Under the pieces are notes generated by a model. It did no database searches. It saw only the letters and a list, made by a program, of their open reading frames with translations, and was not told the DNA's origin. A stretch of DNA of 64,000 bases from Nymphaea colorata (taxonomy: Eukaryota; Streptophyta; Magnoliopsida; Nymphaeales; Nymphaeaceae). The DNA lies in contig NC_045148.1 of NCBI RefSeq assembly GCF_008831285.2, forward strand, positions 17,539,002 through 17,603,001, read 5' to 3'. The translations under genes were made by a program, and so were the position numbers. Positions 1 through 11,120 of this stretch are shown one piece after another. The stretch's first letter is position 1; each line of letters opens with the position of its first letter.

Positions 1-1615
1 TCCCTTGCAGATTCAGTGTCTTCAAGTTTGTCAGGTTTGAAAAATCAAGATCCTTTTCCAAATTTGTGCAATCTTTGGCATCAAGGGTGATTAAAGAAGA
101 ATGAAGCTTTGATATTGCAGAAAGTTCGGAGCAATGTCCAAGGATTAGAATTTCAAGTGAAAGCAATTGATGCATGCTGTCAGGCAATCTAATCAGATTT
201 TCACACATTCTCATACTCAATAATTTCAATTCCATGGGGCAACCAAGGGATTCATCAAGCTCACTCAAGCTGTTGCAGTCGTCAAGTATCAGCTTCTGAA
301 GGCGTGGAACACTAGGAAGCCAGGGCTGCTGTTGAGATGAGCACAAGTGGAGAGATCCAAGACTTTCAGTCCATCAAAAACCTGCTACTAGATATTTACT
401 GCTTTCTGAATAAATACAAGTGGAGAGATCCAAGACTTTCAGTCCATCAAAAACCTGCAACTAGATATTTACTGCTTTCTGAATAAATACAAGTGAAGAG
501 ATCCAAGACTTTCAGTCCATCAAAAACCTGCAACTAGATATTTACTGCTTTCTGAATAAATACAACTAAAGACAGAATAAGAAGAGACATGCCATATGTG
601 GTACTGTTTTCCAGGCTGCGATAGTGTTTTTTTCTCATTTTCTGGTAAAGAAGCGATTAACTTATGCTAAGTTTGTAAAACATACCCCTTCCTCCAGTTT
701 CATGTTCAACTCAATTCCACTTGGGTGCCGGCTTATTCCATAGCTGGGTGATATTACTTGAGATAGAATAAGGATGGAAAGTTTCTTAAAATTTGCAGTT
801 TAATGGTAGCGATTCTAATGGATATCCTCTCCACTCCAGCCATTTCAAATCTTCGGGAAAATGCCGAAGGTCATTGTTTTTTAAATTGGCAAAATTTGCA
901 CGGAGCGTTCTTAGCTGGGTAATTGCTCAAATGCTTCAGTACCCAAATCTATCTGTCCTTCCTCTTCTAAATTGCTAAAGATACCTTCAATACGCTCCTT
1001 AGTTTCCCGGAGAGCAGCAAGCTTATAACGACTCAGCATATAATTTAAATTAGGATCTTAATTGACTTCGTAAGCGGTTATACCACTAGTCATATCGTCA
1101 AGAAAAATGATATACCGCGAAGATTGGTATGTCAAGAATTCAGCGTATTTATCGTCAAATGATTACAAATAAACTTAAATATGATGAAGAACAGAAGCAT
1201 TTTTCGTTCAATATTATGGGAAAATACGCTGTTAAATGCCACAGAGATGTAGGTGTTGTCTTCCATGATTTCTAGACGTCTGTAATGGAAAAATCAGTCC
1301 AATATTTATCATTGTTGCAGCATTTCAAAACAAAATATGCTGGAGCGTTGAGTACTGAAAATTATATAGAAGTAGACAGGAGATGTCGCCCACTTGCAAG
1401 TTACAGTTGCTTGTGTTTATTTCAGCACATTGTCAACAAGTCTAGCTGTAGCCTGTATCATATTAATTTGTTAAAGGAAAAAAAAAAACAGAAAAGAAAA
1501 GAAGACGTCGAAAAGACAGAGTGATGGAGGTTTACAAAACGAAAAGCCAAGAAGAGAAATTCTTAATTAATTGATCTGCAATGCCTCTGTTATTCCTTCC
1601 TCATTCCAAAGCCCA
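1..1615 (-). pseudogene. TNL resistance gene copy 1: NB-ARC tail and LRR exons, decayed
   Basis: The segment runs parallel to 11838-13340 of TNL copy 2, introns included, in the same orientation. About 1568-1615 encodes the end of an NB-ARC exon (LWNEEGITEALQIN) and then hits a stop. About 683-1005 matches the first LRR exon (ERIEGI, QIDLGTEAFE), but the acceptor AG has become GG and a one-base loss frameshifts the reading just after TEAFE. Positions 1-360 match the second LRR exon, which runs off the window. In intact TNLs this region senses effectors and holds the NB switch; here it cannot make a protein. The rest of NB-ARC is missing between here and the TIR exon at 3268-3640. The splice donor after the NB exon reads TTAAG instead of GTAAG, as in copy 3. 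Confidence 0.8.
344..562. repeat. Three tandem copies of a 73-bp unit over an LRR exon acceptor
   Basis: The unit starts with CAAGTG at 344, 417 and 490, an exact 73-bp period, and the copies differ at only a few bases. Each unit holds the start of the second LRR exon of copy 1 (minus strand, GTTTTTGATGGACTGAAAG), the preceding TTGCAG or TAGCAG acceptor and some upstream intron. TNL copy 2 has only one such segment, at about 12180-12255. The array therefore offers three consecutive acceptors. Confidence 0.9.
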
Positions 1616-1781
1616 GGTACTAAATGAGAAATGCTGCACTAGATATGCATCTCAATGGCTTCAAGGCTGTGATCTCAGGCAGCATCATCAGCTCAAAGGG
1701 CAGGCATAGTGTGCATATTAATCGAGGTACTTCCACGTCTTCTAATGAAGAATGAAGAAGCAATACGTTTGTTTAACTTAC

Positions 1782-1907
1782 CTTCTTTTCTCTCCCTATT
1801 TCCCACTCTTTTCTTCAACAGGCATGCGACTGCTACCAGGATTACTAACCCAGCTAAAATTGAGAGGGGGAGCACCCACATAAGTGTAATCCTTTTCTTA
1901 TGTGTTC
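1782..1907 (-). other. Candidate stray receptor-kinase transmembrane exon
   Basis: On the minus strand a 126-nt open segment is bounded by a pyrimidine-rich acceptor (T-tract then GTCAG) at 1908 and a perfect GTAAGT donor at 1781-1776. It encodes a basic stretch, about 20 hydrophobic residues (WVLPLSILAGLVILVAVACL) and then a basic stop-transfer run (KKRVGNRERK). This resembles the short transmembrane exon of plant receptor-like kinases such as cysteine-rich or S-domain RLKs. No ectodomain or kinase exon lies nearby. It sits inside TNL copy 1, where NB-ARC should be. It may be a relic of an RLK, part of a chimeric transcript, or a chance hydrophobic ORF. Confidence 0.4.
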
Positions 1908-3267
1908 CTGACAAAAAAAAAGATTAATTAAGAAACAATTACTTGGCATCATTTTATGCTATAATTCACCTAATGGAAGGATAATGAACCAAGGAATCAT
2001 TAGTCATGTTTTTAATGGATTTTCTTGGTCTAATGAAGTGCCACACCTAACATCATACAGTACCAGAAGCATCACATACAAATGTTACAACGTAAGGATG
2101 ATCTGTTTCACACTTGATAGAAACTAATAATCAGGAACAAAGGTCTCTGAACTAACCAAAGATGACATGTGAACAAGACAATCGGTGCATCATCATCTCT
2201 ACTGCCACAGCCCACGCTGATTGGTGCAGTGTACTTCTCCAAATATCACCCAATATGCCCATTCAGGTCCTTGTTTATCAGGTGTATGTCTGCCAGACCG
2301 CACATGAGCCTGTTTGGCCTGCTTTGTACCAAATTCAAGTCTCAACCAAAGTTTAAAAGTTAGTGGCCTGCATTTCACTTCACCTAGTTCACTATGTGTA
2401 CCCAAAACATGCATTCACACTGACAGAATTCAAACAAATAAAAACGGGTATTGAATCGGTTTACTGCATGCAAAATGTTATTTCATGAGTCCAATTTTAT
2501 AAATGGTGTACCGAATGCCTGCTATAACTATATTAACATGAAACCACTTAGGGGATAACATCAGGGCAGAGATATCTAATTGTTATTTGGTAATGACTAT
2601 GTTGCATGGTAACTGACACAAGTGTTGGTATCAGACACTTGGCATGAGAGAAGGAGATTGAAAAGGTAAACTTGCAGGAGACTTGAAAAACAATGTAGGG
2701 CAGAGGTATCGAATTTGTAATGACTATGCTGCATGGTAACTGAGATCTGTGTTGGTATCAGAGGCCTCACATGTGCAAAGACACCATGAAGGCTGAGAAA
2801 CAAGACACAGGCCAGTTGTTTGTTTTCGTGTGTGTGTGTGTGTAACGGAAACTTGAAATTAGCCAGCTGTTGCATGGCAAAATATTAAAAACCCCTCACT
2901 GATAATACCATAAACCATCATTAAAGAACGTACCATAAACCATTGCTACACTATAAACCATTACTAAATGCTAATGCGCTTGTAGTATGGTACATTCAGT
3001 GACTATTTTCAAATAATTAGTCATCTGGCTACATCCAGCATGCAGTTGACTATATAAAATAAGTATAATTATTATATAGAAAACGTATTTTTCTTGAAAA
3101 AAAGGCGAAAAAAACATGATAAATTAACTAGGCGTTTGAAAAATAACAATCACAGCTTTTACGTCTAAGGAGGGGTTTGGCGGGGCGGGGTAGAGAGGGA
3201 GAGAGAGTCAACATACCCACGGCTGAATTGAAGGCCAGAGTGCCCTGCTACTTCTCTCAGCGCTTAC
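1908..3267. other. Intergenic or intron sequence of TNL copy 1
   Basis: Apart from the duplication at 2563-2775 and a short (GT)n run near 2828-2843, I see no gene here. In an intact TNL this interval would be the first intron plus the NB-ARC exon; no P-loop, kinase-2 or GLPL motif is present. Confidence 0.5.
2563..2775. repeat. Two imperfect tandem copies of a roughly 130-bp unit
   Basis: The string AGGGCAGAG, then GTAATGACTATG, GCATGGTAACTGA and GTGTTGGTATCAGA occur in the same order at about 2565-2634 and 2698-2761. The repeated TGGTATCAGA resembles an LTR-retrotransposon primer binding site for initiator tRNA-Met, so the pair may come from a retroelement leader. No LTR could be recognised around it. 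Confidence 0.55.
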
Positions 3268-3640
3268 CTCCATTGATCCTTTTCATGCTTCTCATGACCT
3301 GCGAACTCCAATGGCCCAAACGTCTCTGTCTGTTGTCGGACGACCGAAGGATCGACGTCAAAGGACACGGGGACCATTCGTCTTTCGCTCTCCAACATCT
3401 TGGCCATCTCTGCGTCCATTTGTTTCGACTCTGCGGCGTGCCTCGAGATGATCAGCACAGCCACTTCCGACACTTCGATGTACGTGAGGAGCTCACTGAT
3501 CTCCTCTCCCTCATCTACTTCCCCCTTATCGATTAACGGGGCCACGTTTACGCCGCGTTCCACCAGAGCTTCGTAGAGAAATCTGGCGAAGAAGTAAAGT
3601 GGCCATTGTCTCCTCGTTTGAAGCATCGAAGGTAAATTCG
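3268..3640 (-). pseudogene. TIR-domain exon of TNL copy 1, frameshifted
   Basis: The minus strand encodes a TIR domain, the NADase and self-association module at the N-terminus of TNL immune receptors. Visible are FLYEALVERGVNV, GEEISELL, a beta-strand VAVLIISRHAA and the region VPVSFDVDPSVVRQQTETFG (family: VLPVFYDVDPSDVRKQTGSF). The exon closes with a good donor, GGAG|GTAAGC, at 3268. Its two-nucleotide phase matches the acceptor phase of the NB-ARC exons at 14394 and 19291. The first TIR motif (SFRGEDTR-like, here CFKRGDNGHFTS) is in a different frame from the rest, so at least one frameshift lies near 3590. NB-ARC is missing downstream. It is a relic unless an upstream exon restores frame. 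Confidence 0.7.
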
Positions 3641-5534
3641 GTTGAGGAAAATGGAGACGACGAGTGTGCTTCTTCTTGGCCAACCTCCTTCCACATCGCT
3701 ATTTTCTTCTGCCCTGTTCCCTCTTCCTTGCTTCTCGATCGTCTCTTGATAAACCGTCAAAAAATAAGATTGATTTTCGTTCTTTCTTTTATTCAACAAG
3801 TTCCTCAACTCACCGGCGTCGTTGCTTCCCCTCTAGTTTCTACGAAGCTGTAGGGGAAGAAACAGTAGTAGGCACGTCCCATTACCTGCGGAAAGTACCG
3901 TCGCTTTAAAGAAGTTAAAAATCAAATCGTTCGCCCATTAACTACATAAAATCATTAAATTAATGATGGAGAGGTAAAGAAAAAGAAAAGAAAATAAAAG
4001 TTATTATAAAAATGACAATGTAATGATCTTAATCCATTTTTTATATTCATATATGAATTTTCATCGAAATTTTCAATGAAATTTGGTTGATTTTAATTAA
4101 AAGTAGTTTAAAGGACCATAGTGTAGCTGGTCGGGCTAGAGGCTTGTGCATATGTATTAAAGTAGTAGGACATGGCATTCAAGTTAAATGGTGCACCGTT
4201 GTTATCACTGTTAGACCCCAAACACAAAAGAATAGAAAAGACCTTCAATGTTTTTTCAGGTGGTGGAATTAACAACTATCGTTCAAAATTAAGTAATCAA
4301 AATTAGGTAATCATAGGCAGGCCTGTAGTTGCCATGGCTGGGCTTAGGTCTGAAATTGAAATTAAACTCTCATGCCAAAGCTGTTCTGGCTTGCACGGTC
4401 AGTATGGCTGAAACGGGCCGGGTATTGGGGGCCCATTAAGGCACTAGTTATGATTTTTTTGCTTTATTGTTCGTTTTTTTTCTATACACATGAATGTGCT
4501 TGTGGCATGGGTATGATTGTATAACCAAAGACATGGGTTCTATGTACCAGCCTTTGCATTGTCCGCTTTTCTCATGGAGGTTATTTTTCCATCTTTGCAC
4601 GTTTTCAAGAGTGGTCCTCTTTTCATTTCCTCATAGGGTAAGGAAGATTTTGTTGATTTCATCTTAAGATAGTCATATAGACATGTGAACACCGTATACC
4701 TAATTTTGGTGCTTGTAACCAAGGATGCAAATAGTTTGGCTTTGGATTAGCTAATACATTGAAATTGGATTCAGCTTACTGAAGCAATTAAGGATTTTGT
4801 TTGCACTGTTAATATTCGCCCCACTATGGGACTCGTGCTAACCTTGCATTAGCCTACAAAGACAGGTATTATTAGGGACCAAATTGCATGTCGGTCTGCT
4901 ATCTTGTTCACACGATTCCAAAGACTTCTTGTAACGGCTTTTGTGGCCTTTCTGAATGAGATACATGCAATTAAAGGGAAATACCTTGTTGCTCTAGTTG
5001 AGATCTCATTTGCATAGCAAATCAAAGATATTAGTATTTGAACAACTGAGTCTATCTTGTCGGGCTCCTTTCATGGTAATGAATTTCATTTGAATGTATA
5101 ATGATCCAAATGGGCAATCGTTTTTCTTATTTTCTAAAAGAAAACTTTTATCACTTGTTTAGTTATTTTTATGGATCCAAAGATAGGTTGAGTTCTATAA
5201 TCTTCTAAAAAAGTGTATCATGCCTTAACGTACATCATTTTCCTTGGAATCCAAAAGGTAAATAATAAATAAGAACATTGTTTTATCAGAGCAGCATTCT
5301 ACATGCCCTCCTTGGTTGCAAGCACCAAAATCAGGTCTTGGGATCATATTAGATTTGAACTCCACCAGCCTTGAGCTCATGATCGAACGTTAGTTTTTAT
5401 TAGTCATGAAAATGTGTAGGGACAACATGGTGCATGCGAGCATGTGTTTTTTTGTGAAAGAAATGTTTGGTTGCTTGTTCATTGCTCTCTAAAGAACTAT
5501 TTGACTACTTGTTCTTTGCTTCCTAGCGCGCGCG

Positions 5535-5565
<31 letters not shown>

Positions 5566-5739
5566 TTTAAGTTTTTAATAAGATTATTATCTGCAGTATG
5601 ACCTTAGCTATTTCTATTCTCATGCAGCTCTTTTCTAGCTTTGTAAATTTAAATTGATAAATACATTTATCATGTTAGATGTTTGTGTTTATTTTTTTTT
5701 TTTATAATGTAAGCAGATTTTTTATTGCAACATTGAATT
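3641..5739. other. AT-rich spacer without recognisable gene
   Basis: Short ORFs here show no family motifs. A (CA)n microsatellite lies at 5527-5565. The interval separates the TIR relic from the hAT relic. Confidence 0.5.
5527..5565. repeat. (CA)n microsatellite
   Basis: A GC-alternating start passes into about 18 CA units interrupted by one TATA. Confidence 0.9.
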
Positions 5740-6610
5740 ATGATGGTTAATGACAAAGAACCTAGTCTAGCTTTGGATGATGATGATGATAAAAGAAAAA
5801 GAAATGCAAATGCATGGATTGATTTTAAGGTGGTTAAGTATAAAGGAGAAATTATAGTTAAATGCATTCATTGTGGTGAAAGGCTTAATGGAAAAAGTAA
5901 ACATAGTACTAGTCACTTGAATCAACATAGGTTGCATGTGAAAAAAAAAAAGGATTGAAAGAAAATAACTAATGTTAACATTTGGGGTGGTGAAGAAGAT
6001 ACAACTCTTTCTACGTTCAAATTTTACTTGAATCTTACTCGAAAACTAATAGCCAAGGCCGTAGTAGTACATGAACGTTCTTTTCGAATTGTAGAAGAAA
6101 AACATGTCATCAAATCTTATCAATCTTGCAATCCCAGATTTCTTCTTTTTTCAAGAACAACAACTGAGAGAGTGATTTTATCAATGTATAAGATAGAAAA
6201 ACCGTGATTCAAAGAGTTTATAAAAGACTCTGTTTCTCGAGTTTCATTAACATGTGATATGTAGGCTTCATTGCAAACATTGGGATATCTATACGTGACT
6301 GGCTAGTATATTAACAGAAAATAGAAGTTGCATTCTGATTTTTTAATTTTACACATGTGCCACCACCTCAAAGTGCAAGTAGTTTGTATGAGGCACTTTT
6401 AGAATGTACATTTTCATAAGACATCAAGTCGAAGTTGTTTTCTCTATAACTGTTGATAATCGCACTACAAATGATGGTACAATGTCATAGCTTTATACTA
6501 TCCAACATTTCATAATATTCCTAAGAAGAAAATGCTTGCTGACCTTATAGTAATTCATGTGTGACATCGTTAAATATATCAGCCACTGGGCAATGAATGT
6601 TTGATTATAT
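5740..6610 (+). pseudogene. hAT-superfamily transposase relic (BED finger and start of RNase H-like core)
   Basis: An ATG at 5740 opens 72 codons ending in a BED zinc finger: WIDF, then KCIHCGERL, then TSHLNQH (Cys-X2-Cys and His-X3-4-His spacing). After a TGA at 5956 the same frame continues with hAT signatures: KLIAKAVVVHERSFRIVEE, NPRFLLFSRTTTERVI, SRVSLTCDM (family: RVSLTTDMWTS), then PPPQSASSLYEALLECTFS and, after a frameshift near 6445, a TVDN-like block. At least four in-frame stops and one frameshift break it. The catalytic core and the C-terminal dimerisation domain are not found downstream. Function in life: cut-and-paste transposition. Terminal inverted repeats were not located. 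Confidence 0.75.
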
Positions 6611-8439
6611 ATTGCCCACTAGAACTATTAGTTTTTTTTTAATTACCTACCAAAGTATTCTATTTTTCAGCTGATTCTTATATATATAAAGCTCCAACCG
6701 CTGCTCATCAGTTTTTTTCCTTGGAACCGTAAATTCCCTGCGGATCTCATGAAAACTGTAATCGGTAATTGATGAATATGCAACATATTATATTTTTAGA
6801 CTGTACATTTCTGCACCAATTCTTCATAAACATTTAGCCCTATAATTTCAAATCATTTCAAAAGTTGGACTGATATATGTCCTATGCATGCTTTTTCCGG
6901 TTGCTAAAGTTTCTCATAGTGGATGTCTTTATTCTCCATTTTTTTAATATACTTTTATGGATTTATTTGTGAGCTGTCCAAGAACTGGATTTTTTTTTTT
7001 TTTTAACTACGGTCCAACTTTGGAAAGTTAATTTGAATGATTTAATTATAAGTTTACCTGACCGCCTACTCTCTAACCTCGTCTTCTTGAGAGTAGAGCT
7101 GGGCATTGGGCTGAGCCCGTTCTCATATGAAGTTGGGCTCCGGCCAAGCCGTTGCCTACGACTGCAACACAATCTCGGCCCAGCTTGGCCCAGCTAGATT
7201 AGAATACATTTTTTCTAATATAATTTAATATATAAATATAGTTAGTGATAACACAGCAGAATGTTTTTAACAATTAATAAGAGACCGACGTCTTGATTAT
7301 GGAAACCATGTTAGAAGCCGGCCAATTAAGCATCAAAATAAGTTTATTTTTCTTTATTAACTGGTTTTGATGTTAAAACCATGTTTCTAACATGATTTTA
7401 TTGTCAACCAAATGGAGTTAATTGAGAATGAATCGCGCATGATTCCCCTTTCAAATGCTTGTCTTCTTCCTCCTGTCCTTCGCTTGCAGGTAGTAGTTTA
7501 GAAATACAATATCGAATGTTGGATGATTATAATGCTTATAATGTTTAGTAATATTGATTCTCATGTGATGGACATCCAATTGCGTCAAATTGTTGCCCAG
7601 CCGACCATATTTTGCAGGATTTCCTTGTTCTCCCAATTGTGCAAATTCCCATCCTTTGCTCTACTACTACCAAAAAAAGAAATGTTTTACTGGTTTGAAA
7701 TAGCAGAAGATACAATGATCACTTGAGAGTTTTCTTATTAGTTAAATTATTAATACTGTTTCGACTCAATAACGGTGCTTCCACTTGCCTAAGCTAATAA
7801 TTCCTCCGTAATTTTGTTCGTGCTTCTTGAAGATGCCATGAAAGTGAAAGATCCCAATCTTTACATATGCACATCCAAATATCTGCTTATTGCAACATGT
7901 TTTGTGTATATATTCCCATGGATTAGGGTTTAAGGGGTCTTTGGAATGTTTTATGTTATTTCAGAGTGAGAAGATACGAAGGGTACATACCCAAAGTCTT
8001 GTAGGGGATAGCAGGAAACTTGTTTAAACTTTAGAGATTAGCTCACTTGATTAAATGTCCATTAATTAACTGGTTGAGGTAATGATGAAATAAAATTACA
8101 CCTCGAAAGGGATGCCATTCATTTGGGAAATGTTTTCACAAAACTAAGACAAAGTGAACATCAAAACTGTAACAAATAATTTCCTGGCAGTAGAGAAATA
8201 AGATGAAAACATACATACCCCATGCTTTGTGAGTTGTAGCTGACAAATTGAGCAATGACATAATTTGTCTCTTTTTGTACGATGCAGTCACACATGAACC
8301 GCACAACCAAACACATGCAAATGATCAAGTTTCGATTCATGCCCTGTAAGTTTTTCAATGGGACTAGCATAATTAAGGTTCTTACTAATTACTATGAGTT
8401 CTATTAATGACATTGACAAGCAATAGAGATAGCCTATTT
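6611..8439. other. AT-rich spacer
   Basis: No gene seen. A small GGCC-rich inverted-repeat segment lies at 7094-7198. The rest is AT-rich, with short ORFs that show no motifs. Confidence 0.45.
7094..7198. mobile_element. Possible small inverted-repeat element
   Basis: The segment begins with TAGAGCTGGGC and ends with GGCCCAGCTAGA, so its ends are inverted copies. It is GC-rich in an AT-rich neighbourhood. Target duplications could not be settled. Confidence 0.3.
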
Positions 8440-9511
8440 CCAATATTTTTTAGGCACATCCATTTGAATAACATGTTCCTAGCTATTTCTAATAAGTGTC
8501 TATTTAGGTGTGTCAACACAAGACGTTTGATGTTGTATCACATGCTTGTCTAAAAAGATTTTAAAATTAGAATTTTTGAACTTAGTACCATTATCAGACC
8601 TGAAGCATTTTATTTTGTGGTTATATTGAACTTCAATCATCTTGTAAAAAGTTTGAAAGAGAGATTTATTTTTCATGAAATAAACCCAAGTGCTCTAGAA
8701 AAATAGTCAATAAACAAAAGATAATATCTAAATCCATCAAAAGAATATATGGGTGCAGGGCCCCAAACATCAGAGTGAATGAGATCAAAAGGTTGCTCAC
8801 TAATAGAATCTAATAACGATAACTTTGGTTTGGTTCTTCTAGCAAACTTGCAAATATCACTTGCATGATTGTCAAAATGATGCTCGAAAAATAAATAATT
8901 TAAAACCGAGAAAGAGGGTGACCCATCCGTTGATGCCAAATCTCTCCCTCACATTCAAGGCATGATCAAGAGCTTTAATTTGATAGGGTCCATTAACTAG
9001 GCATCGATCCTGAAATACAACGTTAGTAGTAGAAAAAACCACATTGTTGTCCTTGTTTGGTAATCTTGGCTACCGACTACAAGATAAACTTAAGTTTAGG
9101 CATTATAAGGGCCTCACTAGTATAATTTTTGTTAAAGAAAACTAATCTTCCTTTTCCTTCGACAGCAATGGTTGCACTGTTGACTACAACATCTGGTTCA
9201 ATGTCCTCAACAGAATGAGGGTAATAGAGATGAGCAGATCGATTAGCCATATGATCATTGGCTCATGAGTTGATTATCCAATGAGTGCAACAATTAAAAA
9301 AAGTAGCGTAAGACTCTCCAAAGTGATAGGATTATCTGACGGAGAGGCCATAAGGCTGGGCTGATTGTTCCCATAAGGTTGGGCTGATTGTTCTCCTTTT
9401 TAATTGTTCCATTTGAAGTGGTCTTGGTGGCATGATTTATTCCTCTGTCAGGTTTTCCATGAAGGAACCAGCATGTTTCACATGAGTGACCAATTTTTTT
9501 ATAATGCATGC

Positions 9512-9697
9512 AGGGGCGGAGGGAGGGGGCCCGCCTGGGCCATGGCCCGGGTGAGCCCAGGATTTTTTTTTTTTTTTTACATTGAAAAAATCAAATTTTT
9601 TTAGTTTGGCCTGACCGGTCGCTCCTCTTGGCCCGACCCTGGCCCAGCCCGCAAATCGTCTTGGCCCGACCCTAGAAAAAATTCTGGCTCCACCCCT
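9512..9697. mobile_element. 186-bp hAT-like miniature element with 8-bp target duplication
   Basis: The ends are inverted: AGGGGCGGAG at the left and CTCCACCCCT at the right. The flanks are an exact 8-bp direct repeat, ATGCATGC, at 9504-9511 and 9698-9705. An 8-bp duplication is typical of hAT transposition. The element is GGCC-rich with a T-tract and has no coding capacity. It split the Gag zinc-knuckle codons of the surrounding copia relic, so it inserted after that element. Confidence 0.85.
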
Positions 9698-10357
9698 ATG
9701 CATGCATTTAGGTTTTCTGCCCTCATCACTTTTGGCCTTGAAGTTCTTGCCATCATCATTTTTCATGAATGTTCATTGCAAAGGCCACCTTTTCATCATT
9801 GGATACTTCTTGACTCTTGTGGTTGATAGTGCCCATAGCTTTTCTTCTTGACTCTTCTCACATAAGAAAAGTACAAACTGAACTTAGTTAAGACAGCTCA
9901 TGTGCCATGAGAATTTGACTACGAAGATAGTCATTTGGAAGCTCAGCAAGAATTTCAAAAATACGGTTTTGCTCGCGTTGATTTTTGGCTTTAGAAAGAT
10001 TAGTAGTCAATGGAACATGAACGTCCATCTCATCCCAAATTCCTTTGAAGGTACCAATATATTCACCAATAGGAACAGTTCCTTTCTTTGGAATTCCTTT
10101 CGTTTGAGATAACAGTGAGCAGTGTTATATTCTTCACCGTGTAGGTCTTGGGTGGCTTGCCATACCTCTTTTATGGTGTCTAAAAAATTAAATCAAGTTG
10201 CTATCTTGGGCTCTGGAGTGGTGGTCTCTTTGTGATAACATCAATGTACCCGAGTTTAGATTTTCCACTAAGGAATCCAGTGACTACCTTAGACCAAGAT
10301 AAATAATTGAGACTATCAAGCAAGGTGTTAGTAATCTGAAGATTGGGGTTATCTTGC

Positions 10358-10483
10358 TCGTGTACAATAAGTCTGTGCAATGATCAATCACTACCTTGTA
10401 TGATGGTGTGTTGTTCATTGTCGTGTACAATAAGTCTGTGCAATGATCAATCACTACTTTGTAGGATGGTGTGTTGTCCATTG
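10358..10483. repeat. 63-bp unit, two tandem copies
   Basis: The word TCGTGT recurs at 10358, 10421 and 10484, giving a 63-bp period; the two units differ at a few positions. It lies in the Gag part of the copia relic. Confidence 0.9.
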
Positions 10484-10574
10484 TCGTGTCTAGCTCCCTC
10501 CTCCTGCTCCATAAGTTCCTGCTGGTTAGAATTGATTTACTGCCTCAAGATGATTGTTTACTGTTGTAATACCA

Positions 10575-10867
10575 TGTTCGATTGAGCTAGAAGCAGAGTA
10601 CGAGCATAACGAGGTGAGAAAGAGAAGATAATTTTATGTGGTTCAGCTATTAGATCATTAGATGCCTACATCCACAAACAGAGTGATCGATCTATTCTTT
10701 TCTCATGCTGAATTACAATACGTTCTTTTTTATATACAGTAGAGGCTAAAAGCGTTAAGAGTACAACTCTTGCCTAAAATAAAGAGAACGTCTGTTCAAC
10801 GTTCAAAAAGCTGATTGATGCTCCTTCCTTATTCATTCAATTAATGAATAAGGCAATCGATCACTCA
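10575..10867 (-). repeat. Putative 5' LTR of the copia relic
   Basis: It abuts the primer binding site at 10574. On the minus strand it carries a TATATAAAA box near 10735 and a GTGGATGTAGGC / GAACCACATAAA block typical of copia LTRs, and ends in ACA. The outer end near 10867 is a guess from a TG dinucleotide; no second LTR was found for comparison. Confidence 0.5.
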
Positions 10868-11120
10868 ACGGCCGTTTTATTTTTATCACTATTTCTTTTT
10901 TTTTTTTGGTTGCTTGCTAGACCGTTCCTGATGACCTTTCATTAACTGCCCCTAAAACTTCAGGGCTTGCAATAAAAACATTGTTCTGTCTCAAAAAGCT
11001 TACAGAATCTCAATCACTAGGAATAAGAGGGATGACTTAAAAAATATGAAAAGAGAATTCTATAGCCCAATCCTTCCTTCGGTGTTCATTTTTGAATGAC
11101 GATAGTCAGAGTTCCTCCCA

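Larger units (their letters stand above)
8440..10867 (-). mobile_element. Degenerate Ty1-copia retrotransposon, 5' half
   Basis: Read on the minus strand, from high to low coordinates: a 5' LTR (10575-10867) and a tRNA-Met-type primer site at 10574-10561 (TGGTATTACAACAG). Then come Gag fragments near 10330-10200 and a Gag zinc knuckle (GHSCETCWFLHGKP) split by an inserted element. A protease-like WIINS-ANDHM segment follows near 9280, then the GAG-pre-integrase and integrase N-terminus at 8673-8939 (PFDLIHSDVWGPAPIYSFDG, YYLLFIDYFSR). Integrase continues to about 8440 (RSDNGTKF, HQTSCVDTP). Stops and frameshifts are frequent. Reverse transcriptase, RNase H and the 3' LTR are not seen, so the element is truncated as well as decayed. 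Zinc-knuckle Cys 2 is replaced by Tyr (CMHYKKIGH). Confidence 0.8.

Noticed and set aside
344-562. CRISPR-like array
   Set aside because: Units are contiguous 73-bp duplications without spacers, in a plant nuclear gene.
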